NCBI GenBank assembly: GCA_023954475.1
Contig: JAMLHW010000008.1
Span: 124,001-188,000 of the forward strand
DNA: 64,000 nucleotides
Source of the DNA: Anaerolineae bacterium
GTDB lineage: Bacteria > Chloroflexota > Anaerolineae > Promineifilales > Promineifilaceae
Reading direction: 5' to 3'
In this document: positions 25,710 through 35,727 of the stretch, in pieces
Position numbering within the stretch: the stretch's first letter is position 1
How the letters are laid out: each line of letters opens with the position of its first letter
The notes under the pieces: generated by a model
Seen by the model: only the letters and a program-made list of their open reading frames with translations
Told to the model about the DNA's origin: nothing
Database searches by the model: none
Program-made: the position numbers and the translations under genes

Positions 25710-28700
25710 TTATGATTCGACAAGTGCTGCTTCCAACCGGCTTGCCAGTGATGTGACATGTGGCTCTTCCAGGATATTGCGATGACTTCCAGCAACCATA
25801 CACACGTTTACGCCGCCGAGTGCCAGATTAGCCCAGCCCATCAGTGGGTCGCCTGCCCGCAGTAGAGAAAGACGCTTGACGCGGTAAAGTGTCACGACAC
25901 CGGGATATGGCTGTGGTTTATAGCGGATTTGCGCCTGAATCTGTGTTTCAAACATGCGGCGTGCATGGGTGGGAATTGTTTGCATTTGATCCCCAAGGAT
26001 GTCCGTGGAGGTGACTGGTTTTTTTCGGCCGAAACGTCGCAACACCCTGTTGCCTGTCATCCGCGCCCGACGTCGCACAGCAGACCACGATTCTGTGCCG
26101 CCCTGCTCAATATAATCGCCTATCCAGTAAGGTAGATTACGTGCGAAATTGAGCCATTCACGTGGGCGTCGCCAAATCGCCCGACCTCCTGGCCCCAGCG
26201 GAGCATAGCCTTCAAATATAGCCAGATGGGCAACGGCTTCACCCTGTGCAACTAACCGACAGGCCATTTCATACGCTACCAGTCCGCCAAAACAATAACC
26301 GCCGAGACGATACGGACCTTCCGGCTGAACGGCACGCAGCAACGCCAGATAACGCTCCGCCATCGCTTCTACCGAGGTGTCGGGCTGCTCCGCCCCATCG
26401 ATGCCGACTGCCTGTAGTCCGTAAAACGGCTGATCCGGCCCTATGTTTCGTGCCAGCGCAGCGTAGCCGAGCACGCCGCCACCGATGCCGTGCACGCAAA
26501 AGAATGGTGGCCGCTCTCCTTGCGGCTTGATGGGCACGAGGATCGACCAATCGGCCGAATCTTCTTGTGACCGCAGCACATTGGCCAACTGACCCACCGT
26601 CGGTGCGCGAAACAGGGCTGCCAGTGGCGCACGCACACCGATACGCTCCTCGATTGCCGCAAACAGGCGAATCGCCAGCAGCGAATGACCACCCAAATCA
26701 AAGAAATTGTCATCGCGGCCGACCGGGTGAACTGCCAGTATATCCTCCCAGATGTGGGCGAGTTGCGTTTCCAGACCATCTTCAGGGGGCAGATAGACAG
26801 CGACGGCGACATCGGCGCGACCCGGTTGTGGCAGTTGGCGCATATCGATTTTGCCGGTTGGCGTCAGCGGCAAAGCGTCAATCAGCACAATGGCCGCTGG
26901 AACCATGAACTCGGGTAACTGCGCCAACAAATAGTCGCGTAGCGTTGTCGTTGTCGGCTGTGTACCGGCGGCCGACACAATGTAAGCAATCAATCGCGCC
27001 TGACCGTTTGTATCGGTATCTGCGCGGACCACGGCACTTTGGACAGCGTCGTGCTGCATCAACACGACCTCGATTTCGCCCGGCTCTACGCGATAGCCGC
27101 GAATTTTGACCTGGTGGTCGGCACGACCGAGGAAGTGGAGGTTGCCGTCGGCGCCATAGCGGGCGAGATCGCCGGTCTTGTAAAGAAGCATGGAGGATGA
27201 AGGATGACGGATGAAGTGATCGGCGGTGAGCTTCGGCCGATTCCAGTAGCCACGCGCCGGCAAATCGCCGCCAATATAGAGTTCACCTGTTACGCCGACG
27301 GGAACAGGCTGCATGTGCGCGTCGAGCAAGTGGATGGCAGCATTGGCGATGGGTCGGCCGATAGGAGGCAGCGTCGGCCAATGATCGAGCGAGTGGCTCA
27401 GCGTGTGGGCCGTGGCGACATGCGTTTCGGTGGGGCCGTATTGATTGGTCAGTGTGCAGTTGGGCAATCGGGAGAAAAATCGGCCGATTGCCGGTGTGAT
27501 GCGCAACTGTTCACCCGCTGTAATCACTTCGCGCAGCGCGTCAGGTGTTATGTGCGTCTGTCGATCCGCCGCTTCAGCCAGTGCGTTCAGTGCTACAAAC
27601 GGCAAAAACAGGCGTGCAATTTGCTGCCCGGCAACGAGGCTGAGAAGAATTGACGGTTCGCGTCGCACGACATCGGCAATCAGCACCAGTGTACCGCCAA
27701 AACAAAGGGTGCTGAAAATCTCCTGAAAGGCGACATCAAAACTCAATGAAGTCAATTGCAGCGTACGCGCACCAACCGTTAATTGCGATTGTGTCTGTTG
27801 CCAGGTTACGAGGTTTACCAATGGCCGATGTGGCATGGCAACCCCTTTCGGCCGACCGGTACTGCCTGACGTGTACAAAATGTAAGCCAATGAGTCTGGT
27901 GTCGCATAATGCGTCGGCGCAAGCGATTTTCGTGGCAGGTAAATGGTGTCGAGATTGACTATCAAATCGGCCGAATCGGGCAAACGCGCTACAGTCACAT
28001 TTTGCGCAAGAATTAATAGGGGACGGCATTCTTCGATCAACAGCGACAGCCGCGCCGTCGGAAACGTCGGGTCGAGCGGCACGACTGCGCCACCCGCTTT
28101 CAAGATAGCGAGTACGGCCACGATTTGTTGCGGCGAGCGCACTAACGCCACGCCTACGGGAATATCCGGGCCCACACCTCTGTTTTGCAAGAAATGGGCC
28201 AACCGGTTAGCCTGCTCGTCCAGTTCACGATAACTGACTTCGCGTTCATCGATCAACAGGGCACAGACTTCAGGCGTTCGCGAGACTTGATCCGCAAAGA
28301 GGTCCTGCAGACAACGGTTTGGATAAATTGCATTCGTAGCGTTCCAGGCAGCAAGTTCAGCACGTTCTGCATGCGTGAGCAGCGGCAGCGCCATGACCGG
28401 CTGCTGCGGATTGGCCAAAGCACCGGTCAGGACTGTCTCCAAATGGCTGAGCAGCCGTGTCATGGTCGATGTGTCGAACAGATCGGCATTGTATTCGAGG
28501 AGGAGCCGCAAGCCGTCGTCGCGCGGAATGGCAAACAGCGTGAGGTCAAATTTGCTGTAGGTACGCGTTAGAGGGAAGCGCGTAACGGTCAAATCGCCAA
28601 ATTCCGGCAAGGTATCGGCTTGCTGCAAGACGAAAAGCACCTGAAACAGTGGATTGCGTCCCAGATCGCGTTGCGGTTGCAGTGCTTCGACGATTTGCTC

Positions 28701-29798
28701 GAATGGAAACGCCTGGTGCTCAAAACCGTCCAGCACTGTCATATGAACCTGCTTGATCAGTTCCTCGAAGCTGGTATTTTCGTGTAGTCCGCAGCGCAAA
28801 ACCAGAGTATTGAGAAACAAACCGACCACATTGGCGACTTCAGGCTGCTCGCGGTTGGCAATAGGGCTGCCGATCAGGACGTCGTTTTCGGCCGAATAAC
28901 GGCCCAACAGTACTGCAAACGCACTGAGCAGCGTGGTAAATAATGTGACGCGATGCTCACGGCTAAACGCCTGCAGTCGGTCGAGCAGATCACGTGATAG
29001 GTGATGATCCGCCGCAGCTCCGCGCGTAGTCAATTCGGCCGGGCGCGGTCGATCGGTGGGCAAGGCCAATTGGGCTGGTGCATGTGCCAATTGCTCGATC
29101 CAATATGTTCGGTCAACAGTGAAGGCATCGCTGCCGACTTGATCGCGCTGCCATTGCGCGTAGTCACTATATTCAATTGGGGAGCCTTGCAGTTTTGCCG
29201 TCGTGCCATTGCGCTGTGCAGCATACAATGCCGCCAAATCGCGCAACAAAATGCCCATCGACCACTCATCACCGCAAATGTGGTGTAACGCTAGCAACAG
29301 CACGTTGTCGTCATGGCGCAAGCGGATCAGGTTACAGCGAAAAAGGGGACCGGTTGCGAGATCGAAAGGCTCGTTGGCAGCCGTTTGAATGAGTTCGCGT
29401 GTTGCGAGTTCACTTTCGGCCGAATCGATCGCACGCAAATCATGTACAGTCAGCGGCACACTTTCCCATTCAGTCAGACACTGCACGGGCACGCCTTCCA
29501 CTAAGGGAAACGTCGTGCGCAGTGCTGCATGACGGGCAACCAATTGCGCTAGCGTTGCTTGCAGAGCGTTCACATCGAGCGGCCCGCGCAATCGCAAAGC
29601 GGGTGTCATGTGATAGGCTGCGTTGGCTTCACCCAGTTGATTGAGAAACCAGAGACGTTCCTGAGCAAACGATAACGGTGCGGGACCCGCATCCGAACGA
29701 TGCGCAATGGTTGGCACGTTGCCTGCTAAATCAGTTTCCGCCAGCAGTTGATCGAGGAGCGCCCGCTGGGCGTCAGAAAATTCAAACGACGCCGTCAC
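25710..29798 (-). CDS. Nonribosomal peptide synthetase, C-A-T-TE (termination module)
   Basis: 1362 residues. Condensation domain about 38-440, with HHICGDEWS in place of HHXXXDG (His173 catalytic). Adenylation domain about 480-975 with YTSGSTGRPKGV; by eye alignment to GrsA its pocket reads D-V-Q-F-I-A-Q-V-A(-K), nearest to proline codes. Carrier domain near 1000-1065 (DLGGHSL). Thioesterase about 1090-1355 whose elbow is GYCFGG: Cys1169 (codon 26292-26294) replaces Ser. It should condense the last residue and release the product by hydrolysis or cyclisation. The GTG start overlaps the previous stop (GTGA). The assigned substrate is tentative. Confidence 0.92.
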   Translation of the reverse strand: MTASFEFSDAQRALLDQLLAETDLAGNVPTIAHRSDAGPAPLSFAQERLWFLNQLGEANAAYHMTPALRLRGPLDVNALQATLAQLVARHAALRTTFPLVEGVPVQCLTEWESVPLTVHDLRAIDSAESELATRELIQTAANEPFDLATGPLFRCNLIRLRHDDNVLLLALHHICGDEWSMGILLRDLAALYAAQRNGTTAKLQGSPIEYSDYAQWQRDQVGSDAFTVDRTYWIEQLAHAPAQLALPTDRPRPAELTTRGAAADHHLSRDLLDRLQAFSREHRVTLFTTLLSAFAVLLGRYSAENDVLIGSPIANREQPEVANVVGLFLNTLVLRCGLHENTSFEELIKQVHMTVLDGFEHQAFPFEQIVEALQPQRDLGRNPLFQVLFVLQQADTLPEFGDLTVTRFPLTRTYSKFDLTLFAIPRDDGLRLLLEYNADLFDTSTMTRLLSHLETVLTGALANPQQPVMALPLLTHAERAELAAWNATNAIYPNRCLQDLFADQVSRTPEVCALLIDEREVSYRELDEQANRLAHFLQNRGVGPDIPVGVALVRSPQQIVAVLAILKAGGAVVPLDPTFPTARLSLLIEECRPLLILAQNVTVARLPDSADLIVNLDTIYLPRKSLAPTHYATPDSLAYILYTSGSTGRPKGVAMPHRPLVNLVTWQQTQSQLTVGARTLQLTSLSFDVAFQEIFSTLCFGGTLVLIADVVRREPSILLSLVAGQQIARLFLPFVALNALAEAADRQTHITPDALREVITAGEQLRITPAIGRFFSRLPNCTLTNQYGPTETHVATAHTLSHSLDHWPTLPPIGRPIANAAIHLLDAHMQPVPVGVTGELYIGGDLPARGYWNRPKLTADHFIRHPSSSMLLYKTGDLARYGADGNLHFLGRADHQVKIRGYRVEPGEIEVVLMQHDAVQSAVVRADTDTNGQARLIAYIVSAAGTQPTTTTLRDYLLAQLPEFMVPAAIVLIDALPLTPTGKIDMRQLPQPGRADVAVAVYLPPEDGLETQLAHIWEDILAVHPVGRDDNFFDLGGHSLLAIRLFAAIEERIGVRAPLAALFRAPTVGQLANVLRSQEDSADWSILVPIKPQGERPPFFCVHGIGGGVLGYAALARNIGPDQPFYGLQAVGIDGAEQPDTSVEAMAERYLALLRAVQPEGPYRLGGYCFGGLVAYEMACRLVAQGEAVAHLAIFEGYAPLGPGGRAIWRRPREWLNFARNLPYWIGDYIEQGGTESWSAVRRRARMTGNRVLRRFGRKKPVTSTDILGDQMQTIPTHARRMFETQIQAQIRYKPQPYPGVVTLYRVKRLSLLRAGDPLMGWANLALGGVNVCMVAGSHRNILEEPHVTSLASRLEAALVES

Positions 29799-32700
29799 GC
29801 TTTGTCTCCAGCTGTTTGCAATTGGGCTTGCGCCTCTGCATCAGACAGCCGCGCCACGTGGAGGACGATTGCTGCGGTTTTTTCCAGTCGCACCTGATCG
29901 GCTGCGGTAGGCGCCAGGGCAGTCAGCAAACCGGCCGGTGTCGGCGTGTTGAACAAGGCACGCAGGGTCAGCGGTATGCGCAACGTGGCAGTGATGCGTG
30001 AGACGAGCTGCACAGCTAGCAGGGAATGGCCGCCCAAATCGAAGAAATTGTCGTGCAAACCGACGACCGGCAGATTGAGCAGTTCAGCCCAGAGGCTGGT
30101 CATGACAATTTCGGCCGAACTGGTTGCTTTCGACTCGATTGGTATTGCAGAATCGGCCGAATCAGTCGCGATCAACGCTTTGCGGTCGATTTTGCCCGAA
30201 GTCGTCAGTGGCAGCGCTTGCAGCAACGCGATGGTAGCCGGTTGCATGGCGCTCGGCAGCAGCGTGGCGAGATGAGTGCGAATGGCTTCAGAAGCAAGCG
30301 CCGCATTGCTCGGCACGACGTAGGCTGCCAATTGCAGGCCACCGTCATCCATTTCACGCGAAACAACGACGGCCTCGGCGACATCGGGATGTTGGCGTAG
30401 TGCTGCTTCGACTTCGCCTAATTCAACGCGCACACCGCGAATTTTGACTTGATCATCGGTTCGGCCGATAAACTCGAGATTGCCGTCGGGCAGCCAGCGG
30501 ACGCGGTCACCGGTGCGATAGGAACGGGTTGTAGGTGAAGGATGAGAGATGAAACGGGTTTGTGTGAGCTCGGGTTGATTGAGATAACCGAGTGCTACGC
30601 CCGCGCCGCCGATACAAAGTTCGCCGGGAATGCCGATGGGAGCGGGATTGCCGTAGTGATCGAGGACATAGGCGCGGACATTATTGAGCGGTCGGCCGAT
30701 TGGCATTGTATGTAACGACTTCGTGTCGCTCGGTTCAAATGCGGTGGCGACGACGGTAGTTTCGGTCGGCCCGTAGGTGTTGACCCAGCGCACATCGGTA
30801 CCGGTGCGTTCACGCCATTGCCGGTATGTGTCCAGCCGTGCCGCTTCACCGCCGACGATGACAAGGCGCACACAAGCCGGAAACATGTGCCGGTCGCGTT
30901 GCATTTCCGCTACCCAACTGTGCCAGAATGCCGTCGGTAAGTCGAGTACGGTGATGGCATTGCGTTCTATCTGCCGGGCGAAGTCGGCAAAGGTGTCGGG
31001 TAGATCAATCGGGCGCAGCACCAGTGTACCACCGGCAGCCAGCGTCGGGAAAATTTCCTCGACGGCGGTATCAAACGCCGGCGACGCAAATTGCAACACG
31101 CGATCTGTCGGGCCGATGTCGTATCGTTCAATCGCGTCCGCTACAAAATTGACCACAGCGCGATGGGATATGGTGACACCTTTCGGCCGACCGGTGGAGC
31201 CGGAAGTGTAGATGACGTAGGCAGCAGACGGCGGAAGACGAAAATCGGAGGGCGGAAGGCTGCAAACTGATAGTTGACTGTCAACACCTGATTGCTGCAA
31301 GCTGATCTGCGCGCCGGAATCACTGATTTGGAAGTCGCGCCTGGCAGTTGGCATTTCCGGATCGAGTGGCAGATAGGCAGCACCAGACTTGAGCACGCCG
31401 AGGATGGCAATAATCCATTCGGCCGAACGGGGCAGCTCCAGCGCCACAACAGCTCCGGCACCAACGCCTCGGCTCTGCAACAGCGCTGCCAGTTGATTGG
31501 CACGTTGATCGAGTTCGGCGTAACTCAGCGACCGATCGCCGGCGATGAGCGCCGTCGCGTGCGGTGTGCGGACAGCCTGTGCCTCAACCATCTGGTGAAC
31601 GCCGTCAATATCGGGTAGCGGCATCGTGGATCCTGACCACTGCATCAACTGTGCTTTTTCGGCAGTGGTCAGGAGTGGCAGCGAACCAATCGGCCGATTC
31701 GCGTTTTCCAAAATGCCGTCGATCAATATTTGCAGGTGATCAAGCAGCCGCGAAATGGTTTGTGGTCGGTACAAATCAGTGTCGTATTCAATCGTCAGCG
31801 CCAACCGTTCCGATTCGTCATGAATGACAAGAGATAAATCGTGAGATGCTGCCTGATCGCGCATCGATTGCTGTTCGACTTCCAGCCCGGCCAATTGCAG
31901 CGGCTGCATTGGCGTGTTGAGGTAGTCGAACATCACCTGGAACAGCGGCGTATGGCCGGGAATGCGGTCCGGTTGTAACTCTTCTACCAGTTTCTCGAAG
32001 GGCAGCGTCTGGTTGGCAAACGCGTCCAGAGCTGTCCGGCGCACCTGCCTCAACAAATCGATGAAAGTCGGATTGCCGGATAAATCGGTGCGCATGACCA
32101 GCGTATTGATAAAAATGCCGACAAGCGGAGTGGTGTCAACCGGGGTGCGTCCGGCAATCGGGACGCCGATGAGCAGGTCGGTAGCGCCCGTATAGCGATG
32201 CAGCAGCACGTTAAACAATGCCAGTATGGTCATAAACGGCGTGGCTTCGTGTGCATGGCTGAATGACCGGATGGCGCGGGATGTTTCGGCCGAAAGTGTT
32301 GCACGCTGTGTGGCCCCGGTCATCGTCGGTATGCTCGGTCGCGGAAAATCAGTTGGCAGTTCGAGAAGCTGCGGTGCACCGTCCAATTGGCGCAGCCAAT
32401 ACGACAGTTGTTTGTTTTCGGCCGAACTGTCTGTCTGTTGACGCTGCCAGACGGCGAAATCGACGTACTGAATCGGCAAATCGGGCAGATCGGGTGCCGT
32501 TCCGCTGCTAAACGCGGCGTAATAGTGGGCCAATTCGCGGTTGACAATGCCGACTGACCAGCGATCGGACGCAATGTGATGTGAAATGCGCAACAAAACA
32601 TGATCGTCTACTGCCAGCCAGAAAAGCACGTGGCGCCACATGGGAATGGCCGCGAGATCAAACGGGCGTTGTAATTGTTCTCGGATCAATTCCTGCAGAC

Positions 32701-33109
32701 GGGATTCCTGTTCGGCCGAATTCAGATCGCTCAGATCGACGACCGGCAAAGGGATCGCGGTAGGCGGTTGTACGGTTTGCAGCGGTTCGGTGTCACCCAT
32801 CGCGTACGTCGTGCGCAACGCGCTGTGGCGGTTGACAAGCGCGTCGATAGCCCGGCGCAGCGCAGCGACATCGAGTGAACCTCGCAACCGGTTGACGCTG
32901 TAGCGGTGATAAGCGGCATTGTCCGGTTCGAGTTGCTGCAGAAACCATTGACGGCGCTGACTGAACGAGAGCAGCGCGGGACCGTCGTCCGGGCGACGCG
33001 GGATGGTTGCAGCAGACGTTGCAGCGCGGGTCTTTTGCCGCAGCCGTTGTTCCAGCAGCGCCCGTTGTGCAGGTGTTAATTTGGCAAGTCGTTGGTCAGT
33101 GGCACTCAT
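29795..33109 (-). CDS. Nonribosomal peptide synthetase, C-A-T (elongation module)
   Basis: 1104 residues. The condensation domain has SHHIASDRWS (about residue 178). The adenylation domain includes IYTSGSTGRPKGV and TYGPTETTVVAT; its pocket by eye alignment to GrsA is D-T-E-D-I-G-T-V-V(-K). The extra acids E and D in the pocket suggest a basic side chain, but I cannot name the residue. The carrier domain has DLGGHSLLAVQ near residue 1045. The ATG at 33109 shares a base with the stop of the loading-module gene (TGATG), and its own stop overlaps the next gene, so the three synthetases are translated in series. Confidence 0.92.
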   Translation of the reverse strand: MSATDQRLAKLTPAQRALLEQRLRQKTRAATSAATIPRRPDDGPALLSFSQRRQWFLQQLEPDNAAYHRYSVNRLRGSLDVAALRRAIDALVNRHSALRTTYAMGDTEPLQTVQPPTAIPLPVVDLSDLNSAEQESRLQELIREQLQRPFDLAAIPMWRHVLFWLAVDDHVLLRISHHIASDRWSVGIVNRELAHYYAAFSSGTAPDLPDLPIQYVDFAVWQRQQTDSSAENKQLSYWLRQLDGAPQLLELPTDFPRPSIPTMTGATQRATLSAETSRAIRSFSHAHEATPFMTILALFNVLLHRYTGATDLLIGVPIAGRTPVDTTPLVGIFINTLVMRTDLSGNPTFIDLLRQVRRTALDAFANQTLPFEKLVEELQPDRIPGHTPLFQVMFDYLNTPMQPLQLAGLEVEQQSMRDQAASHDLSLVIHDESERLALTIEYDTDLYRPQTISRLLDHLQILIDGILENANRPIGSLPLLTTAEKAQLMQWSGSTMPLPDIDGVHQMVEAQAVRTPHATALIAGDRSLSYAELDQRANQLAALLQSRGVGAGAVVALELPRSAEWIIAILGVLKSGAAYLPLDPEMPTARRDFQISDSGAQISLQQSGVDSQLSVCSLPPSDFRLPPSAAYVIYTSGSTGRPKGVTISHRAVVNFVADAIERYDIGPTDRVLQFASPAFDTAVEEIFPTLAAGGTLVLRPIDLPDTFADFARQIERNAITVLDLPTAFWHSWVAEMQRDRHMFPACVRLVIVGGEAARLDTYRQWRERTGTDVRWVNTYGPTETTVVATAFEPSDTKSLHTMPIGRPLNNVRAYVLDHYGNPAPIGIPGELCIGGAGVALGYLNQPELTQTRFISHPSPTTRSYRTGDRVRWLPDGNLEFIGRTDDQVKIRGVRVELGEVEAALRQHPDVAEAVVVSREMDDGGLQLAAYVVPSNAALASEAIRTHLATLLPSAMQPATIALLQALPLTTSGKIDRKALIATDSADSAIPIESKATSSAEIVMTSLWAELLNLPVVGLHDNFFDLGGHSLLAVQLVSRITATLRIPLTLRALFNTPTPAGLLTALAPTAADQVRLEKTAAIVLHVARLSDAEAQAQLQTAGDKA

Positions 33110-35001
33110 CACTCGTCTGCGGCAAGTAATTGGGCGATGTCGTCATCGCTCAACCCTGCGATATCGTTCAGGAGATCGTCGAGTTCATCGGCCGAAAGCT
33201 GGTCAAGTTGTGCCTGTACGACGAAATCCGCCAATTGACCCAATTGGGGCGCTTCAAACAAGGCTGTTTCGCTCACATTCAGACCGAGATCGACGCGCAG
33301 ACGTGAAATGACTTGTCCGGCACGCAGTGAATCGCCGCCAAGAGCGAAGAAATCGTCGTTGAGGCCAACCTGTTCCAGATTGAGGATGTCGGCCCAAATC
33401 GCTGCGATTTGCTGCTGCAGCGGTGTTTCCGGTGCAACGAACGGAGCGGACGCTTCCCACTGCGGCTGCGGCAATGCTTTGTGGTTGACTTTGCCGAACG
33501 GCAGCAGCGGCAGTGCGTCGAGCGTCATAAAGGCGGATGGAATCATGTACGGCGGTAATTTGCTGATGAGATGGGCACGGAGTTCGGCCGAATCGATCAC
33601 TTTTCCCGATTGTGGCACATTGTATGCGGCAAGTGCCAACTCGCCCGGTTCCCGTTCGAGCGCCACAACGGCCGTTTCGCGAACGCTTTCCAGTTCGAGT
33701 AGCGCAACTTCAACTTCGGCCGTTTCCACGCGATTACCGCGAATCTTGACTTGTCCATCCGCCCGTCCCAGATGCATCAACTCCCCGTTGGGCAGCCACT
33801 GGCCGAGGTCGCCGGTCAGATAAATGCGCTCATCGCTGCCGGGTACAATGCGGTAGGAAGCGGCTGTCGCTTCCGGATCGCGCCAGTAACCGGGTGAGAG
33901 ATAGCGGCTACGAACGGCGATTTCACCGCTCGTGCCTTCCGGAACCGGATTGCCGTCAGCATCGACCAGGTCAATGTGCATATCGGGCGTGATAATGCCT
34001 AGCGACACCAACGGTGCATCGACAACGGAGTCGTGATCGAGGATCTTGTAAGTTGCCAGGTACGTTTCCGTAGAACCGAGTCCGGATCGTAGCACCGCGC
34101 CGCGTGGAAAATGGCGTTTGAAATTGTCGATGTCGTGCCGGTAGACCGGTTCGCCACCCAACTTGAGAATGCGCATATCGGGAAACATGTCGTTCGGGCC
34201 AAGTGTAAATATCAGGTGGCGAAAAACGGTGGGGACGGAATGGTAAGTCGTAATGCGTTCACGGCGCAGCCAGTCCGCCAGCCCATCAATGCCTTGCCGC
34301 TTGACGCTGTAGGGCAGCAGTTTACCGCCGAGCAGTAGTGCCCCAAAGGTGTTGATGACCGATGCGCCGAAGGAGGGTGACAGTAATTGGGCAAAGCGGT
34401 CGTCGGACCGGTGGCGCAAGACCGGCGCCGTGATGAACAGGGCATGCAAGGTGTTGCGCTGCGCCTGAATGACGCCTTTCGGCCGACCGGTGGAGCCGGA
34501 TGTAAACATGACATTGACGTAGGCATCGGGCGGTACGGGTAGGCAAAGATTTTCGGCCGAAGTCGGCAGTGTGACCCTATCGACATCGATCCAACTGCCG
34601 TCGCCGACCAACTGCGCTGCCATCGCAGCATGTTGTCGGTCTGTCAGGGTCACCTGTGGATCCGCTGCGTTAAAGATGGCTGCCGAACGGGCTGCGGGAT
34701 GCTTGGGATCGAGCGGTACATAATATTTGCCCGCTTTTAGCACGGCCATCATCGCCACATAGAATCCGGGACCAGCGCCAAAGAGCAGGGCAACCGGGGC
34801 CGGATCTGGTCCGAAACGGTTTACGAGTAGCCGGGCTATCTGGTTGGCTTTCGCATTGAATTCAGCGTAACTGATTGCGTGATCGTCGACTTTGACGGCG
34901 ATGCGATCGGGAAAATGTGCAACAACTTGCTCAAATCGCGGTGCGATGCCGGCTTCGAGATCGGGTACTGCTTCGAGGTCTATACGGGTCTCTGGTATCA
35001 T
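33109..35001 (-). CDS. Nonribosomal peptide synthetase, A-T loading module with unusual pocket
   Basis: 630 residues: adenylation domain about 20-500 (FTSGSTGRPKGV, LTGDLGQWLPNGE, GRADGQVKIRGNR), carrier domain with GGDSL (Ser558), then an acidic tail rich in L-S-D-D that may be a docking peptide. There is no condensation domain, so it starts the chain. The residue aligning with GrsA Asp235, which holds the amino group of amino acids, is Gly (SPSFGASVINTF). This points to a substrate without a free alpha-amino group, such as a keto, hydroxy, N-blocked or other carboxylic acid. The ATG follows AGGGAA. Confidence 0.9.
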   Translation of the reverse strand: MIPETRIDLEAVPDLEAGIAPRFEQVVAHFPDRIAVKVDDHAISYAEFNAKANQIARLLVNRFGPDPAPVALLFGAGPGFYVAMMAVLKAGKYYVPLDPKHPAARSAAIFNAADPQVTLTDRQHAAMAAQLVGDGSWIDVDRVTLPTSAENLCLPVPPDAYVNVMFTSGSTGRPKGVIQAQRNTLHALFITAPVLRHRSDDRFAQLLSPSFGASVINTFGALLLGGKLLPYSVKRQGIDGLADWLRRERITTYHSVPTVFRHLIFTLGPNDMFPDMRILKLGGEPVYRHDIDNFKRHFPRGAVLRSGLGSTETYLATYKILDHDSVVDAPLVSLGIITPDMHIDLVDADGNPVPEGTSGEIAVRSRYLSPGYWRDPEATAASYRIVPGSDERIYLTGDLGQWLPNGELMHLGRADGQVKIRGNRVETAEVEVALLELESVRETAVVALEREPGELALAAYNVPQSGKVIDSAELRAHLISKLPPYMIPSAFMTLDALPLLPFGKVNHKALPQPQWEASAPFVAPETPLQQQIAAIWADILNLEQVGLNDDFFALGGDSLRAGQVISRLRVDLGLNVSETALFEAPQLGQLADFVVQAQLDQLSADELDDLLNDIAGLSDDDIAQLLAADE

Positions 35002-35017
35002 GATTCCCTGTGCTGTC

Positions 35018-35725
35018 TCAGGTTAGCGGCGCTTGCCAATAAAGGGCCGATGCCCAACCGTAATGGACGATGCGCCCATCCGGAAAATGCGCGCCGTATG
35101 TCATTTCAAATGTATCAGGTGTCAGACGCAAACCGCGCGAGCGATGGCGCAGCCACGCTGGATGTAGTTCGAATTTTAGCAAACGCAGCGCCGTTCGCAC
35201 ATCATAACGACGCATGTACGATGGAATGCGTTTCAGCGTGCGTGCTATCTGGTAGGGAGTTGAGTGTGATTGGTGTGAATCTTTTGCGACCAGATCGCGC
35301 ACCATCAGGTGCCCGCCGGGGCGCAGCAATCGTTTTAGGGCGGTCAGTGCCGGGGCCAGTGCTATGTCGTGCAGCGCGTTGTCGCTGCCAATGAAGTCGA
35401 ATTGGTGCGAAGGCAGCGGAGCACGGAGCAGGTCGCCCAAGACGAAGGTGATATTGTCATGCGTTTGCCGAGCAGGATTCTGTTGTGCGCTTTTCAGCAT
35501 GGCGATTGACAGATCGAGGCCGATGACTGAATCAAAGTGCTCGGCGAGGTAGTATGTAAGATAGCCGGGACCGCAACCGACATCGAGGGCGCAGCGGCGC
35601 TCGGCAGGCAGGAAGGTATCGAGTTCGGCCGAATAATTGCGCGGTGTAATGTGTGTTGCCCAAAACGCGAAGTCGTCTGCAAAGCGGTTGAATACGTCTG
35701 TTTCTTTGGAAGTAGTGTGTGGCAT
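35018..35725 (-). CDS. SAM-dependent methyltransferase of the NRPS operon
   Basis: A 235-residue class I methyltransferase: motif I LDVGCGPGYLTYYLAE near residue 44, GLDLSIAML, and LLRPGGHLMVRDLV. Its place between the sulfotransferase (2-nt gap) and the loading module (16-nt gap) suggests that it methylates the peptide or its precursor. Whether it acts on O, N or C cannot be told from the sequence. Confidence 0.88.
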   Translation of the reverse strand: MPHTTSKETDVFNRFADDFAFWATHITPRNYSAELDTFLPAERRCALDVGCGPGYLTYYLAEHFDSVIGLDLSIAMLKSAQQNPARQTHDNITFVLGDLLRAPLPSHQFDFIGSDNALHDIALAPALTALKRLLRPGGHLMVRDLVAKDSHQSHSTPYQIARTLKRIPSYMRRYDVRTALRLLKFELHPAWLRHRSRGLRLTPDTFEMTYGAHFPDGRIVHYGWASALYWQAPLT

Positions 35726-35727
35726 TT

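Noticed and set aside
25567-25803. 78-codon minus-strand frame at the NRPS 3' end
   Set aside because: It starts inside the thioesterase coding region in another frame and has no supporting signals; treated as a shadow frame.
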